Source of the DNA: Wurfbainia villosa
Taxonomy: Eukaryota > Streptophyta > Magnoliopsida > Zingiberales > Zingiberaceae
Direction: 5' to 3'
NCBI GenBank assembly: GCA_025175895.1
Contig: CM045992.1
Span: forward strand, 119,314,377-119,378,376
Length of the DNA stretch: 64,000 nucleotides
Below, piece after piece: positions 24,274 to 34,977 of this stretch (position 1 is its first letter; each line of letters opens with the position of its first letter). A model generated the notes under the pieces. That model was given only the letters and a program-made list of their open reading frames with translations, had not been told where the DNA came from and made no database searches. Both the position numbers and the translations under genes were made by a program.

Positions 24274-24546
24274 GTACAGGATATAAAATGTTGCATGTAA
24301 GGAAACAATTAATCGAAGGTTATGGATTAGGGTGATGGACTGATCAGATGGTGGTGGTGGGCCGGAGGTGGTCGCCGGAGGAGGAGAGATTTATAATTAA
24401 ACGATGAAAATGAATTGAAGAGGGAGCATTAAAATGGGATGCTGAAGAAAGCAGAAGAGGTAGGTGGTAGTTGGAACTCCTGGCGACTGCAGAAGCCATC
24501 TGTGAGTTACTACCACTACCACCACCACCACCCTCCTGAGCCATGG

Positions 24547-24563
24547 CACGTGACCGGCACGTG
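24547..24563. promoter_or_regulatory. tandem G-boxes upstream of the BDG-type gene
   Basis: Two CACGTG hexamers (24547-24552 and 24558-24563) are spaced 11 bases centre to centre, about 275-290 bases upstream of the first ATG. G-boxes bind bZIP and bHLH factors. Role inferred from position only. Confidence 0.45.
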
Positions 24564-25010
24564 AAACATGAACCGAGAGGACGGAAAAATTAATTATCTT
24601 ATTATTATTAAAAAAAAAAAATCGATCGAGTATGGAATTTATTGGAGCATTAAATACGATACGATGCATTTCTTCTCCCGATAAACGTGTTTGACCGAGG
24701 AAGAGGAAGATCTAAAATAGGAGATTGGAAATTTGTTTTTGTTTTTAATAGTATATTATTTTATTTTGCAATGTTATTATTAATGATAAAATAGACTAAT
24801 CGGTAATATATATATATATATTAAAATAAAAATATGCTATGACAAATAACACGCAGCAATTTTCAATTGGATTTCATTCTCCCCTTAATTTATTTTTCGA
24901 TATGGCCATGAAATCCAAAAATTAATAAAAATATATATATTTAATGTGAAAAGTTAATTAAATTCAAGGGGGTATTGTTGGAAAATATTAAATGTCAAGG
25001 TGTATTTTGA
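24564..25010. other. AT-rich spacer between two divergent genes
   Basis: It lies between the minus-strand hydrolase and the plus-strand BPC gene and contains a (TA)n tract near 24807. No gene is seen. Confidence 0.35.
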
Positions 25011-27395
25011 AAATTGTAGTGGTGCTGACGACCCCAAGTCCCAAAGAAGCCTTGGCCTCTCTGCTGATCACCCTCTTCCCCTTTCACCCGCCGTGCCCTA
25101 GATGCGATTCCGCCCTCTCCGCACCTCCGCCTACGCCATTGCCTCTTCGTCGCCGGTGGTCGGTCTTCTAGCTTCGTTGGCGTGCGGCTATCTGGCTCAA
25201 ATGGTTTCTTCGTCGAACCGTGGTGCCCCTCCGCTCTCTCCACTGGTGTCGCAGCTTCTCCAATCGTGATCTCCGCCAAACTCCTCCTGGGTAAGTCTCC
25301 GATCGCTGCTCTCTTTATCTCATGGCTGGAATCTTTTCCTACAACCTTGTTCTCTCTTTGCTTTGGGGTGTTGGACGACAAGGTAACCATCCCAAGGCCC
25401 CTTTTCTTCTTTACCTCTTCTGTCTCTGTTTCTCTCTCTCTTTTGTCGACTCGACCGCTTGAGTCTGACTACAAGTGGACAACTTTTACCGCTTTAAGCT
25501 TTATGCTTCTTCTGGATTAAACGTTATTTGCTGCAAATGTTGCAATGCTAGTAAACTTTGTTTGAGGCATCTAGTTTTGCTCTGGATAAAACATTTCCCA
25601 TTTCCTGAGTCGTGTGCATCTAAATAAGCATTGGATGGTTTCTTTTCCCTGATAAATGTACAGATTAGATATGAAAGGCAAAAATTTTTTGCTGATAATA
25701 AAACAATGACAGATAGAAATATTGTCTCTTTTTCAAATTACTTGCTAGTGTTGTGAGGGAATCTATTTTTGTGTATAAAACTTAATGGTCAGTGGTGGTT
25801 TTAGGAAAATATATTTGTTCATAACACTAGATTAATAAGTTTAGATAAACATTTAAGTCTGGGTGACAATGTTATGGAAATAAATCTTTAGGTGATCAAG
25901 TTTACCTATCACCTTTTGTGGCTTCCAAAATTAGGATATAATGATTAACTTACTAATTTATTAATTGAACATATATAATTTGTTTTATATAATATTGTAA
26001 CTTCAAAGGTGTTATTCTTTTTCTGTTTAGATTAGTACATTTTCCCACTAATGATAAATTATTCTATGCAATGCAAATTTAAATTATATAGTACATGCAT
26101 TATTTTTTATAATTAGTCTGCTATCAATGTCATTCTTGTTGTCTCCTATCGGAATCAACTGATCTGATGTTTTCCTAGAATAATTGATGTTCCATACGAA
26201 ATACAAATACAATTAGTCACTGGTGCTGTAGGGATATTAGAACTTAGAAGTGCTCAGCTTTAAGGTCGTTTGTTGCTCAAAACAAGTCACTCAAGTGAAG
26301 TATGACTGAATATTATAAATTTTTTTAAAATATTGCGCTGGATATGGTCATCTAAATAACAATGCTCACGATTACATTTGGGATTTTTCCCTATAAATCA
26401 GATTCTTTTGAAGACCTTTTTTGGGAAATCAAATTATTTAGAAGACCATTTTTAGAAAGTAATTTTTTTCTTTTTAAATTGGTGGAATCAGATCCAAATC
26501 ATCCTGTTTTTCAGGAAAATCGATTGTATCTTTCTTAAGATTAGATCACCTGTCGCTTCTGCCCAGAGCATCAGAAAAATTGAACAGATCGAGAAGGGGC
26601 GGAGAAATATAAGAATCTAAAGTCTAATGTTCATGTCATCCCAATGCTCTTCTGTGCAACCACAGGGTCCTTCACTTGGCTTAACCCACTGTGAGAAATT
26701 GGCTTAACCTTCCATGTGTCATCTAAAGGACTCAGTATCAACAAAATATTTGTGCATGCCTACTGAACTAGTACTGATTTGTAGTTTCAGCTTTCTAGTC
26801 AGACAACTCTGATGTTTTATCATTTGTGTAAGAATTTTGGATCTAATTGGCATACAACTACAACTTACTGGATAAAGTACATGATTGAGAAATTATCACG
26901 ATTGAATTTCTTTTGTTCAACTACAACTATAGTAAGGCACAATTGAGGAAATGAAAAATTAATGATGATTGAACTAAGATGATGCAATCAGGAGTTCCTT
27001 TTCTTCCACTTGGTCTAATATAAAACATGTATGGTTATTGAGGTTACAATTACTGCGAGGGATTCTGATTTTGCATAAAGGGAAGGAATGAGATGCCCCT
27101 TTCGATTGATTGCAGATGAAAGGAAGTCTGTGGAAAGGATTTTTGTCAATTTTTCTTTCTGCCTAAGTATGGGTGGAAATGAAGAGCTTTCCCATGGGCA
27201 AAAACACAATAATGCCTTTGCCGCTATGCCCCCATATGACATTCATCACCAAGGCATTGAGGCATCAGTCTGTGAGGCGACGAGCGTTGTAGCAAGGTGA
27301 TTGGTTCTTTCATTCTTCTCATCGCTCTCCTGTCTTTTCTTTATCAGCATCAAGTGATCAACCTTAGGAATCCTCCCCTTGCTTCTAGCTTTCTA

Positions 27396-28699
27396 ACATA
27401 GTTTAAAATCTCGACCCGTGCGAGGCTTCAGTTCACGATAGGAACAATACAGTTTCGATATTGTATCGTGTCGTACCAATACGGTTTCGATGCCTTTTCT
27501 ATTTTTTAAATATTAGTATGTATTAATTAAAAAATATTTCTATCAATATTTAATTATTTTAAATGCTCATTATTCATTTTATTTTAGCCGATTATTGTTG
27601 AGTTTATATTTCAATATCTTCTCTTGAGATGTTTAATATTTATTAGACAAAAGCAAATAAATATATTTTTCTTTTAAAGAAAATTGGTATATTATTAACT
27701 TAAATTAAAATTGAATCAGATGGAAGTATTAATATCATAACATGTTACTTTACTAATACCAAAAAAGAGTATCGTGAATTAGATGGAAGTATTAGTTCTT
27801 GCAATATTCTGCTTAGATCAATTCCTTAATTTTCTAACATTGAAACTCTAACAATGTGTCATTTTCTCAACTCCGCAATTCTATGTCATAAATTTTTATT
27901 ATTGTTTTCTAACAATATGTCTCTTCTATTTTTAGTATTTTTAAAAAGATAATTTTTCTTTGAAGATTTTTTTTTTAACTTTTGTAATTGTCTATGTATA
28001 AGATGAAAGAGAGAGAAATTTAAGAAGAAATTTTTTTTCATGTGTTTAAGGGAAAAAAGAATAACAAAAGAAATTAACTAAAAGAGAAAGAAAATGAATT
28101 AAGGGAAAGAAGAAGAAAGGAATAACAAAAGAAATTAATAAAGGGAGAAAGTGAAAAATTCACAATATAATTTTTTAAAATATTTTTAAGGAAAAAGAAA
28201 ATAACAAAAGAAATTAATAAAAAGAAAAAGAATTAAGGGATAAAAGAAGAAAGGAATAATAAAATAAATTAATAAAGAGAGAAAGTGAAAAAATAATATT
28301 TTTTTAAAATAACAAAATAAATTAATGAAGGGAGAAAAAGGAAGAATTAATGGGAAAAATAATAAAAAATTAATAAAGGGATAAAGAAAAAAAAAGGAGG
28401 AAAAAATTTAGGAATTAGGATTTTAAAATAAAAAAAAAAATGATGCGCGACTGCGGGGCCTCGCGTGAGGTGCCCCATGGCTGTGGGTGGCGCTCCGCAA
28501 CCACGGGGACTCGTGCGAGGTTGTTTGTGGTTGCAACACCTCGCGCAAGATCACCTGTGGCTACAAGCCCTCTGGCAGCTACGGGAGACCTCAGGTGAGG
28601 CACCATGATCGTGTGTTGGCATCCGAGCTGGGTTGGTTAGTGGATGGAACAAAATTTGTCACTGTTGTTGACCAGTACGGTTCGGTATTTTAAACCATA
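27396..28699. mobile_element. inverted-repeat element in the BPC leader intron
   Basis: The left end TAGTTTAAAATCTCGACCCG resembles the reverse complement of the right end (TATGGTTTAAAATACCGAACCG) over about 25 bases. TA dinucleotides sit at both edges, so a Tc1/mariner-type TA duplication is possible but not proven. Inside are a purine-rich tandem array (28005-28440) and a GC-rich patch (28440-28610) with repeated GCCTCGCGTGAGG-like words. It has no coding capacity. Confidence 0.5.
28005..28440. repeat. purine-rich tandem array, period about 130 bp
   Basis: The block AATAACAAAAGAAATTAA, then AGAAAG-rich sequence and GAGAAAGTGAAAAA, recurs near 28060, 28115, 28200, 28255 and 28310, with runs of more than 90% A+G on the plus strand. 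It lies inside the 27396-28699 element. Confidence 0.6.
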
Positions 28700-29358
28700 G
28701 TTCTCTCCTTTCCTTTCCCTCCTCTCCTTCTCTACCTTCTCTTGTTTGAAGTAATCACAGCCGAAGTGTTAATACGGATAGTTGTAAACATTTGTAAACT
28801 TCTGTAATTATGTTTCATAACGTTTTTAAGAACTAGATTAGAAATACGGTGTTCTTCTAGCTATATGAATTTGTTGTTATTTTATCTTTGTCAGACAATT
28901 GTTGTCATGTTCTATATATAATCTAACAAAATTAATCTGACGTATGCAGCTATGTGATGTCGATAACCAATTTGCAAATACCTATTTGCATTGCCGAAGA
29001 CTGAGATTTTGATGCGAAATCTGCTTTTCTTTATCTTTGCAAATACCTATTTTGGATGTTCTATATCTTTGCCTTGAGCATTCTTTTTTTCCTTCATAAA
29101 CCAATGGTAATGCTATTTAAAGAGAGCGTGGTGATATCTGGCCAGAGTTGAATAATCTTTTTTCTACTGGACTAAGTTCTTTTCTGCCATCATATTTCTC
29201 AACGTAAGCATTGCAAAAAATTTTCCTAATTGTGCTTTCTCTTTTATTTTTTTCAGTGATAATTTTGAAAATTGAATCATCTGTTTTCACCAAATGAGAA
29301 CTCTCCTAAGTTCAGCTGGTAACAGAAGTTTTTGATATGCCTTGACCCAGTTATCGTT

Positions 29359-31059
29359 ATGGATGAGGTGGGACATAGAGAAAATGCAAGACACAAAAAT
29401 GACCAATATAAAGCTGTTCATGCGCAGGTATTCTTTTGCACCAATATTTGAGTGTGTGTGAGTTTTTTTATTTTAAATACACCATTCTAATGTTTAACAA
29501 CCATAAAGATTAGGCAAACTACTTGGACATGTTTGTTTGCTAGTCCAATGAACGCTATTATGTTGTGCTTATGTTTTTCTAGGTAACAGTTAATTCCTGA
29601 AAAAGTATTTTCTCTATGGTAATGTTTATATATTTGAGCATTTCAATTGTAAACCTTTTTGTGTTTTCTCTGAAAGTTGTTTTTTATTAATAATTTGGAA
29701 GTTCAATTATAAACCAGAATGAAGGTATTTGTGTCTCCAGACTCAGACTGAAGCAACTAGTATCTGTTTTTCTGGTTCTGTTGCTTCTGTTTCGTTGGAA
29801 TTCCTAAATCTTGACTTATTCTGCTTAGCAACTAATATCTGTTTCTAGGTTATGTTGCTTCAGTTTATCAGAATTCCTGAATCTTGACTTATTTTGCTTC
29901 ATGCATACAAAAAACCCGCAAATTGATCTCATGCAAGATCAAAATTGATCTTATTTTGCTTCAGTATATGAGCATTGTAACTCGCATGAACACTCATATA
30001 GTTTCCATGATTTATAATCAAATAATATGTATTTGTAAACTCATTCATTTTCTCAATTTTGCATGCATCTAATTGTGGTTGGTGTTACAGTGGATGATGC
30101 CTCAACACCATCTCAAGGAGAATCCAACCATAAAACTCTTGATGGCTGAGAGGGAGAAAGCACTCCAAGAACGTGACATTGCCATTGCTGAGAAGAAGGC
30201 GGCTTTGGTCGAACGAGACATGGCATACCTCCAGCGCGATACAGCAGTTGCTGAGAGGAATAGTGTTATTATTGAACGGGACAATGCAATTACCGCCCTA
30301 GAGTATGCCCGCGAGAATTGCATGAATGGTAACTGTGCAGCTAGCTGTTCTGTTCCTCGTGGTACAAAGCACATCTACAATAACCAGCGGCAACATCTTC
30401 AGCATTTGCCCTCTCCAGCACACCAGTCACATGATGCTCCTAGCCACCAAATTCAAGATTCACCGATTAATGATGCATTTCCCAGCTCTGGTGGTTCTGA
30501 GTCCGGAATGAAATTCAGCAAGGTGAAAAGGTCGAGGAAGGATGCCATAATCCAAGACTCGTCATCTAAAAAGACGACAAAGTCATCTCGAAAGAGTAAG
30601 AAGGGCGTGGGTGACGATTTGAACAAGCAGGTGACTATTGCAAGAACAACTAGCGAATGGAAGGGTGAAGTCGGCGTCGCAGAGGATCTGAACAAACAGG
30701 TTTCCTTGACAAAGTATCATGAGTGGAAGAGTCAAGACCTGAGTCTGAACCAGGTTTCCTTCGACGACGTGTCAATGCCAGTGCCAGTCTGCTCGTGCAC
30801 CGGGAAGTATCAGCAGTGCTACAAGTGGGGGAATGGTGGATGGCAGTCTGCTTGCTGCACCATGACTCTTTCCATGTACCCATTGCCAATCATGCCCAAC
30901 AAGCGCCATGCCCGAGTTGCAGGTCGTAAAATGAGCGGAAGTGCATTCAGAAAGCTCCTCGGCAGACTTGCAGCTGAAGGGCACGATTTGTCCCAGCCAG
31001 TGGACTTGAAGGACCACTGGGCTAAGCACGGAACCAATCGCTACATCACCATCAGGTGA
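29359..31059 (+). CDS. BBR/BPC GAGA-binding transcription factor, class II
   Basis: Coding exons are 29359-29427 and 30091-31059 (GT-AG, phase 0), giving 345 residues. BASIC PENTACYSTEINE proteins bind GA/CT repeats and recruit Polycomb components to developmental genes such as homeotic loci (established). Exon 1 encodes the short family N terminus (GHRENARHKNDQYK). Exon 2 starts WMMPQHH and continues with a coiled-coil/alanine-zipper region of ERD repeats (AEREKALQERDIAIAEKK to ERDNAITALEYAREN), which marks class II members (BPC4/6 type). A Lys/Ser-rich nuclear-localisation stretch (SSKKTTKSSRKSKKG) follows. At the C terminus is the highly conserved DNA-binding domain: the pentacysteine pattern in CSCTGKYQQCYKWGNGGWQS and CC, then PNKRHARVAGRKMSGSAF and a terminal HGTNRYITIR. 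The duplicated phrase EDLNKQVSL/DDLNKQVTI lies just upstream of the domain. Confidence 0.93.
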
Positions 31060-33143
31060 GAATTCGCTGCTTCTCGAGTTTCCCTGCGTTGTGAAATTCT
31101 CTACTGCCTTCGATCTCCGGTGAGTATTTTGCATGGAAATAGCCATCTGCAAATGTAAGACAGACTTAGCTCGATGTATCATTATGCATGCATTAGTTAA
31201 CGCACTGACTGTCTTCGTGGTGCCCAGTGTTTGTAACATATTAGTCAATACACTTCTTCATTGTCCAAAAGCTATAATCTCTTGCTTCCCTGTTGTATTG
31301 TGCATTTAGAAATTTGATAGGATAAGCTAAATTTGGACCTCTACTCCGGGCTGCTTCGCGTCTTGCCTCCGGCCAATGGTGGCGGCCTGATGGTCGTGGA
31401 GCTTGAGGCTTGGTGACCAAGAAAAAGCCTGTGTGAATGTTCTATCCAGGTTAGTTCTCTTGCCCTGAATCAAAGTTGTTTGGCTGCCCTTACTTGAATG
31501 TTGCGATCCAACTAAACCAAGTTCGGTGCGATGGCAACTTAACATGGTGTGACTCAACTTGGCAACCACCCAATTTGTCTATATTCATCCTTGGTGTGAC
31601 TCGGCAAGAATCGAAAATTCATTTCCATGTTTAGTTGTGATCTGAACTTGTTGTCATTTTTGTTTTTTAAGCGATAATCGCAACCAGAGTCGTTGATTTG
31701 GATTCCCTTACTCATCTTAGTAGAAGTTAAGTAATTCATCTAATATTTTACTTGCAAATTTTGGTCATGCATTAGAAGTGTTTATCATTTCTTTTTTTTC
31801 ATAATCAACTTGTAACTTACTTTGTTAGCCTTTGTCGAGTACATTATGAACTTGTTGAGGATAACTGGCATTGCGAGCTAAATAAAATAAATCATACTTA
31901 CAATGAGAGGTTGGTGCTTGGCACGGTGGCTGCTGATGGAGGGAGGGTTATCGTCCGCGAAGGCGCGGTCCGATCATACTTGCAATTCTAACACTGTGAA
32001 GTTAAGATGGAATGAAGCTTGGAATAAGAATTCATATTTCATGCCAACGACACGAAGAAAGAAAAAGAAATCGGGTGTCCAGTTGGATACATCGTCTGGA
32101 TCGAGTCAAGGAGGTTGAACTTTCAAGTGAGCTTTCGACAAAAGGGTGGTCTAATTCGAATGCATTAGAGTTTAAATTTCAAAATCTTCCATTATAAACA
32201 TGACTTTGTGGCCTTATAATCTTGTTCCTTCTCTTAGTCAATTGCAATATTTATATCCATGATCTCTCCATGCGATTGTCATATCTTTGTTCAAAATGTC
32301 AACGAGCCAAGTCAAATTTCCTCGTAGATTGAAGGACAAATTGCATAGCGATCACAAACTCTCGGTCACTTTTGACATTGTTCTATTCGAACCAAATTGT
32401 CATCTCTACCATTTCCTAAGAGCGGCCCCACTCGCTCAATTGGTCTTTAATTGCCGAAATCCCCTCATTTCTCACTAACTATTTTTCACATTGATCGATC
32501 GATGCCTCAATTTTTCCTTCACATAGGCTGGGACTGTGTGACCGTTATTGAATGGATACGGATCGATTCCATAGGAAAGTCTAAAATTTTTCTCTGAATT
32601 CATGTGATCTTTTACTGTCTTCAATCAATACGTCAAGGTTCAAAAAGTTCATCGTGATTTATCTTTTTCACAATGGCTATGGGACTTTTCACAGAGGATG
32701 GATTCATCGTATCTTCCTCAATCTTTATTTCTTACACAGAAATAATAATGGGTGGGGAAGAGGGATTAAATGAATAGAAATTTAAGGTTTGGGCTTTTTT
32801 CCCGCCTTGTATTTCCTCAATTCCTGCAAATTTTTATAATATTACAATTTTATATATGGTTTTAAAATTTAAATTGTAATTTAATTAGAGCAAATGAGTC
32901 TGTAGAATCGTAATATTAATGTATTTTTTTTTGTAAATATAATAGAAGCTTTGAGATCTTTAAAATTAATTTTATGTGAATTCATCTAAAGTATAGATAA
33001 AGCCAAAATACCATTCCTCAAATATTAATTAATACATCAATACACAAATATATCTATATATAGCTATATATAACCACAAAGTAGGCTAATAATAATAATA
33101 ATAATTTATTAATTTTACAAAATACTACCCATAATGACGTAAT
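31060..33143. other. intergenic spacer between the BPC and ERF genes
   Basis: The left part should hold the BPC 3' UTR. No domain is recognisable in any frame. A moderately GC-rich patch at 31340-31560 and a short one at 31900-31980 have no assignable content. Near 33050-33115 are a TATATATAGCTATATATA palindrome and an (AAT)n tract just downstream of the ERF gene. Confidence 0.35.
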
Positions 33144-33707
33144 TTACGGATAGGTCCATAGGCACTCGCCGGCGACAGAGACCTCCGGCGAATCGTCGGA
33201 GTCATGCGGGCTCAGCCGCGGGGGGCTCATCAGCATCCCCTCCGCCATGCTCACAAGCAGCTGCGGCATTTCGTAGATTTCCTCTTCGTCAATGTATTTC
33301 CCTCCTTCCACCACCTCCGCCGCGGCCGCCGCCGCCGAGCTCTGCTCTCGGGCCGCAGCGTACTCTGCTCGCGGCCCCTGCTTCAGCGTCGCAGCAGCGG
33401 CCGCGGCCGCTGCCCGAATGTGCGTAGGGGAGGCCGACTCCGGGGCCGGCCGGTCGGCGATATCGTCGGGGAAGTTGAGCACTGCGTCGGCGCCGCGGAG
33501 GGCGCGCGCCGCGACGTCGTAGGCGACGGCCGCCATCTCGGCCGTCGGGTACGTGCCGAGCCAGATGCGGTTGGCCTTCCGCGGCTCGCGTATCTCCGAC
33601 ACCCACTTCCCGCTGCGGTTGCGCACGCCGCGGTAGCGCCGCTCCGTCGCGAGCGGCGGCGGAGGCGGCGCGTCGTGTCCACAGGCAGCAGAGGCGTGCT
33701 CTGCCAT
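33144..33707 (-). CDS. AP2/ERF transcription factor, DREB A-5 (group II) like
   Basis: An intronless frame of 187 residues, very GC-rich. The single AP2 domain spans residues about 24-81: RYRGVRNRSGKWVSEIREP with the conserved Val and the WLGTYPTAEMAAVAYDVAAR helix, then LNFPD. The V14-type DNA-contact residue points to the DREB branch (GCC/DRE-like targets). The C-terminal half has Ala runs, EEIYEMPQLLVSMAEGMLMS, PPRL and a terminal GECLWTYP. The combination of the MPxLLxxMAEGMLxxPP block and an LWxYP end is seen in ERF008-ERF011-type proteins (DREB A-5/group II). Stress or developmental repression is likely for the group, but I cannot assign an orthologue. Confidence 0.9.
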   Translation of the reverse strand: MAEHASAACGHDAPPPPPLATERRYRGVRNRSGKWVSEIREPRKANRIWLGTYPTAEMAAVAYDVAARALRGADAVLNFPDDIADRPAPESASPTHIRAAAAAAAATLKQGPRAEYAAAREQSSAAAAAAEVVEGGKYIDEEEIYEMPQLLVSMAEGMLMSPPRLSPHDSDDSPEVSVAGECLWTYP

Positions 33708-34201
33708 GCATGAGAGGGGGCGAGAGCTCGAAGGGGAGGTTAATGGTGAGGAGGTGAAGCATTTCTTATAAGGGCGGTAAAAAATCCGAGGATGTAGAGA
33801 GGTGGTGGTGGCGGCGGCGGCGGCGTTGGTGGTGGTGGTGTAAGCGTGGGGTTTTCGCGTCGAAGGAGAGGGATTTGGGCGTCACGCGCTTTGCATGCTG
33901 GAAATTAGCTGTTCTCCGAGACGACTTACTGCGGTATTTTTTTTTTTTCAAAACTCGAACCGGACCGGACCGGACCGGCCACTTCCCCTTGATTAGACCG
34001 CAAATTTAAGGCTAAATCGCTCTGTTTTACAAGTGGAGCCCATCCGGCCGAACCGGCCAGCTCGGTCCATTAGACCAGAATAATTAAATCCGAAATTTAA
34101 CGGTAATTTGCAATTTAGATACTCAAATCACCCGTCGGCTTCCTGGAATATTCTTAACCTTTGACCGTGAAATTAATTCTTGATCAAATAAAATACTCTT
34201 T
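33708..34201. promoter_or_regulatory. upstream region of the ERF gene
   Basis: It contains the 5' flank of the ERF gene, including a GGTGGTGG/GGCGGC microsatellite (33800-33842) and GGACCGGACCGGACCGG at about 33960-33978. No other gene is seen. Function is inferred from position only. Confidence 0.35.
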
Positions 34202-34209
34202 ATAATTTA

Positions 34210-34969
34210 TAGAGTTGTCAAACGATTGATCTATGATGGGGCGGATCAATCCGTCGTAAATTCAATATTTATAATTTATAGAGTTGTCAAACGGTCGATC
34301 TATGATGGGGCGGATCAATCCGTCGTAAATTCAATATTTGGCGGAAATGAGTGGACCGATCCGCCATCTCGACGGGTTGAGAAGTTTCCAACTCAAGACG
34401 AGTTACGGGTTAGACGGGCTAACCCATGGGTCATATAAATTTTAAAAATATATCTAAAATTACTAAGGTGTTGAGGGATTAAGGTAATGATTTGTAAGAC
34501 AGATAGAGTATCATGATTAAAAAAATAAGTATTTAAAGCAACTAAAATTTTATAATTGAGATTTAATTATCGACTTACAAAGTTGAGTACCAATGTTTTT
34601 GATTCCTTTTCAATGTTTCAAAATATTTAAATTTTGATAATATGTAAATGTAAATTTTTGCCCATTCAAATAGACATTCAATTGAGATTTTTTAGCCCGG
34701 GTAATTATTTGATTTTGATATATCATTATTTCCTATATTGAATAGAATAGTAGTGACAAAATAATAATAAATAATTAGAGTATAAAAAATATTCTGTTGT
34801 TCTTTACTCTTAATTTCTTTTATACTTTGTTAAGGTGTATGTGTGATAAAGGAAGATTATAATCGTGAAAAATTTATCTTTTAATATTTCTCAATCCGCG
34901 GGCCAACCCGCTTAAATTATTTGGCAGGGTGAGCAAATTCGACGGATCCAATCCAAATTAACAGCTCTA
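34210..34969. mobile_element. hAT-like non-autonomous element with duplicated left end
   Basis: The ends are TAGAGTTGTCAAACG at the left and the reverse complement of TAGAGCTGTTAAT at the right, typical of plant hAT elements. The 8 bp ATAATTTA flanks both sides (34202-34209 and 34970-34977), the hAT target-duplication size. The first 69 bases, including the target-site copy, occur twice in tandem (34202-34270 and 34271-34339). Interior words GACGGGTTGAGAAG and GGGTTAGACGGGCTAACCC are typical of such elements. No transposase. Confidence 0.82.
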
Positions 34970-34977
34970 ATAATTTA

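Larger units (their letters stand above)
25011..29358 (+). other. probable 5' UTR and 5' UTR intron of the BPC gene
   Basis: A GC-rich, CT-rich block at 25020-25450 looks like promoter/5' UTR sequence, with a good donor (CTCCTGG then GTAAGT at about 25290). A strong acceptor (TTTTTTTCAG ending about 29256) precedes the start codon by about 100 bases. Class II BPC genes commonly have 5' UTR introns, so I infer one leader intron of up to 4 kb. It may contain further leader exons, for example around 27060-27300, where a 70-codon frame of no recognisable family lies. Only transcripts could settle this. Confidence 0.45.

Noticed and set aside
24344..24544. 66-codon Gly/Ser frame upstream of the hydrolase
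   Set aside because: Encodes low-complexity sequence around a GGT repeat in the presumed promoter; no family.
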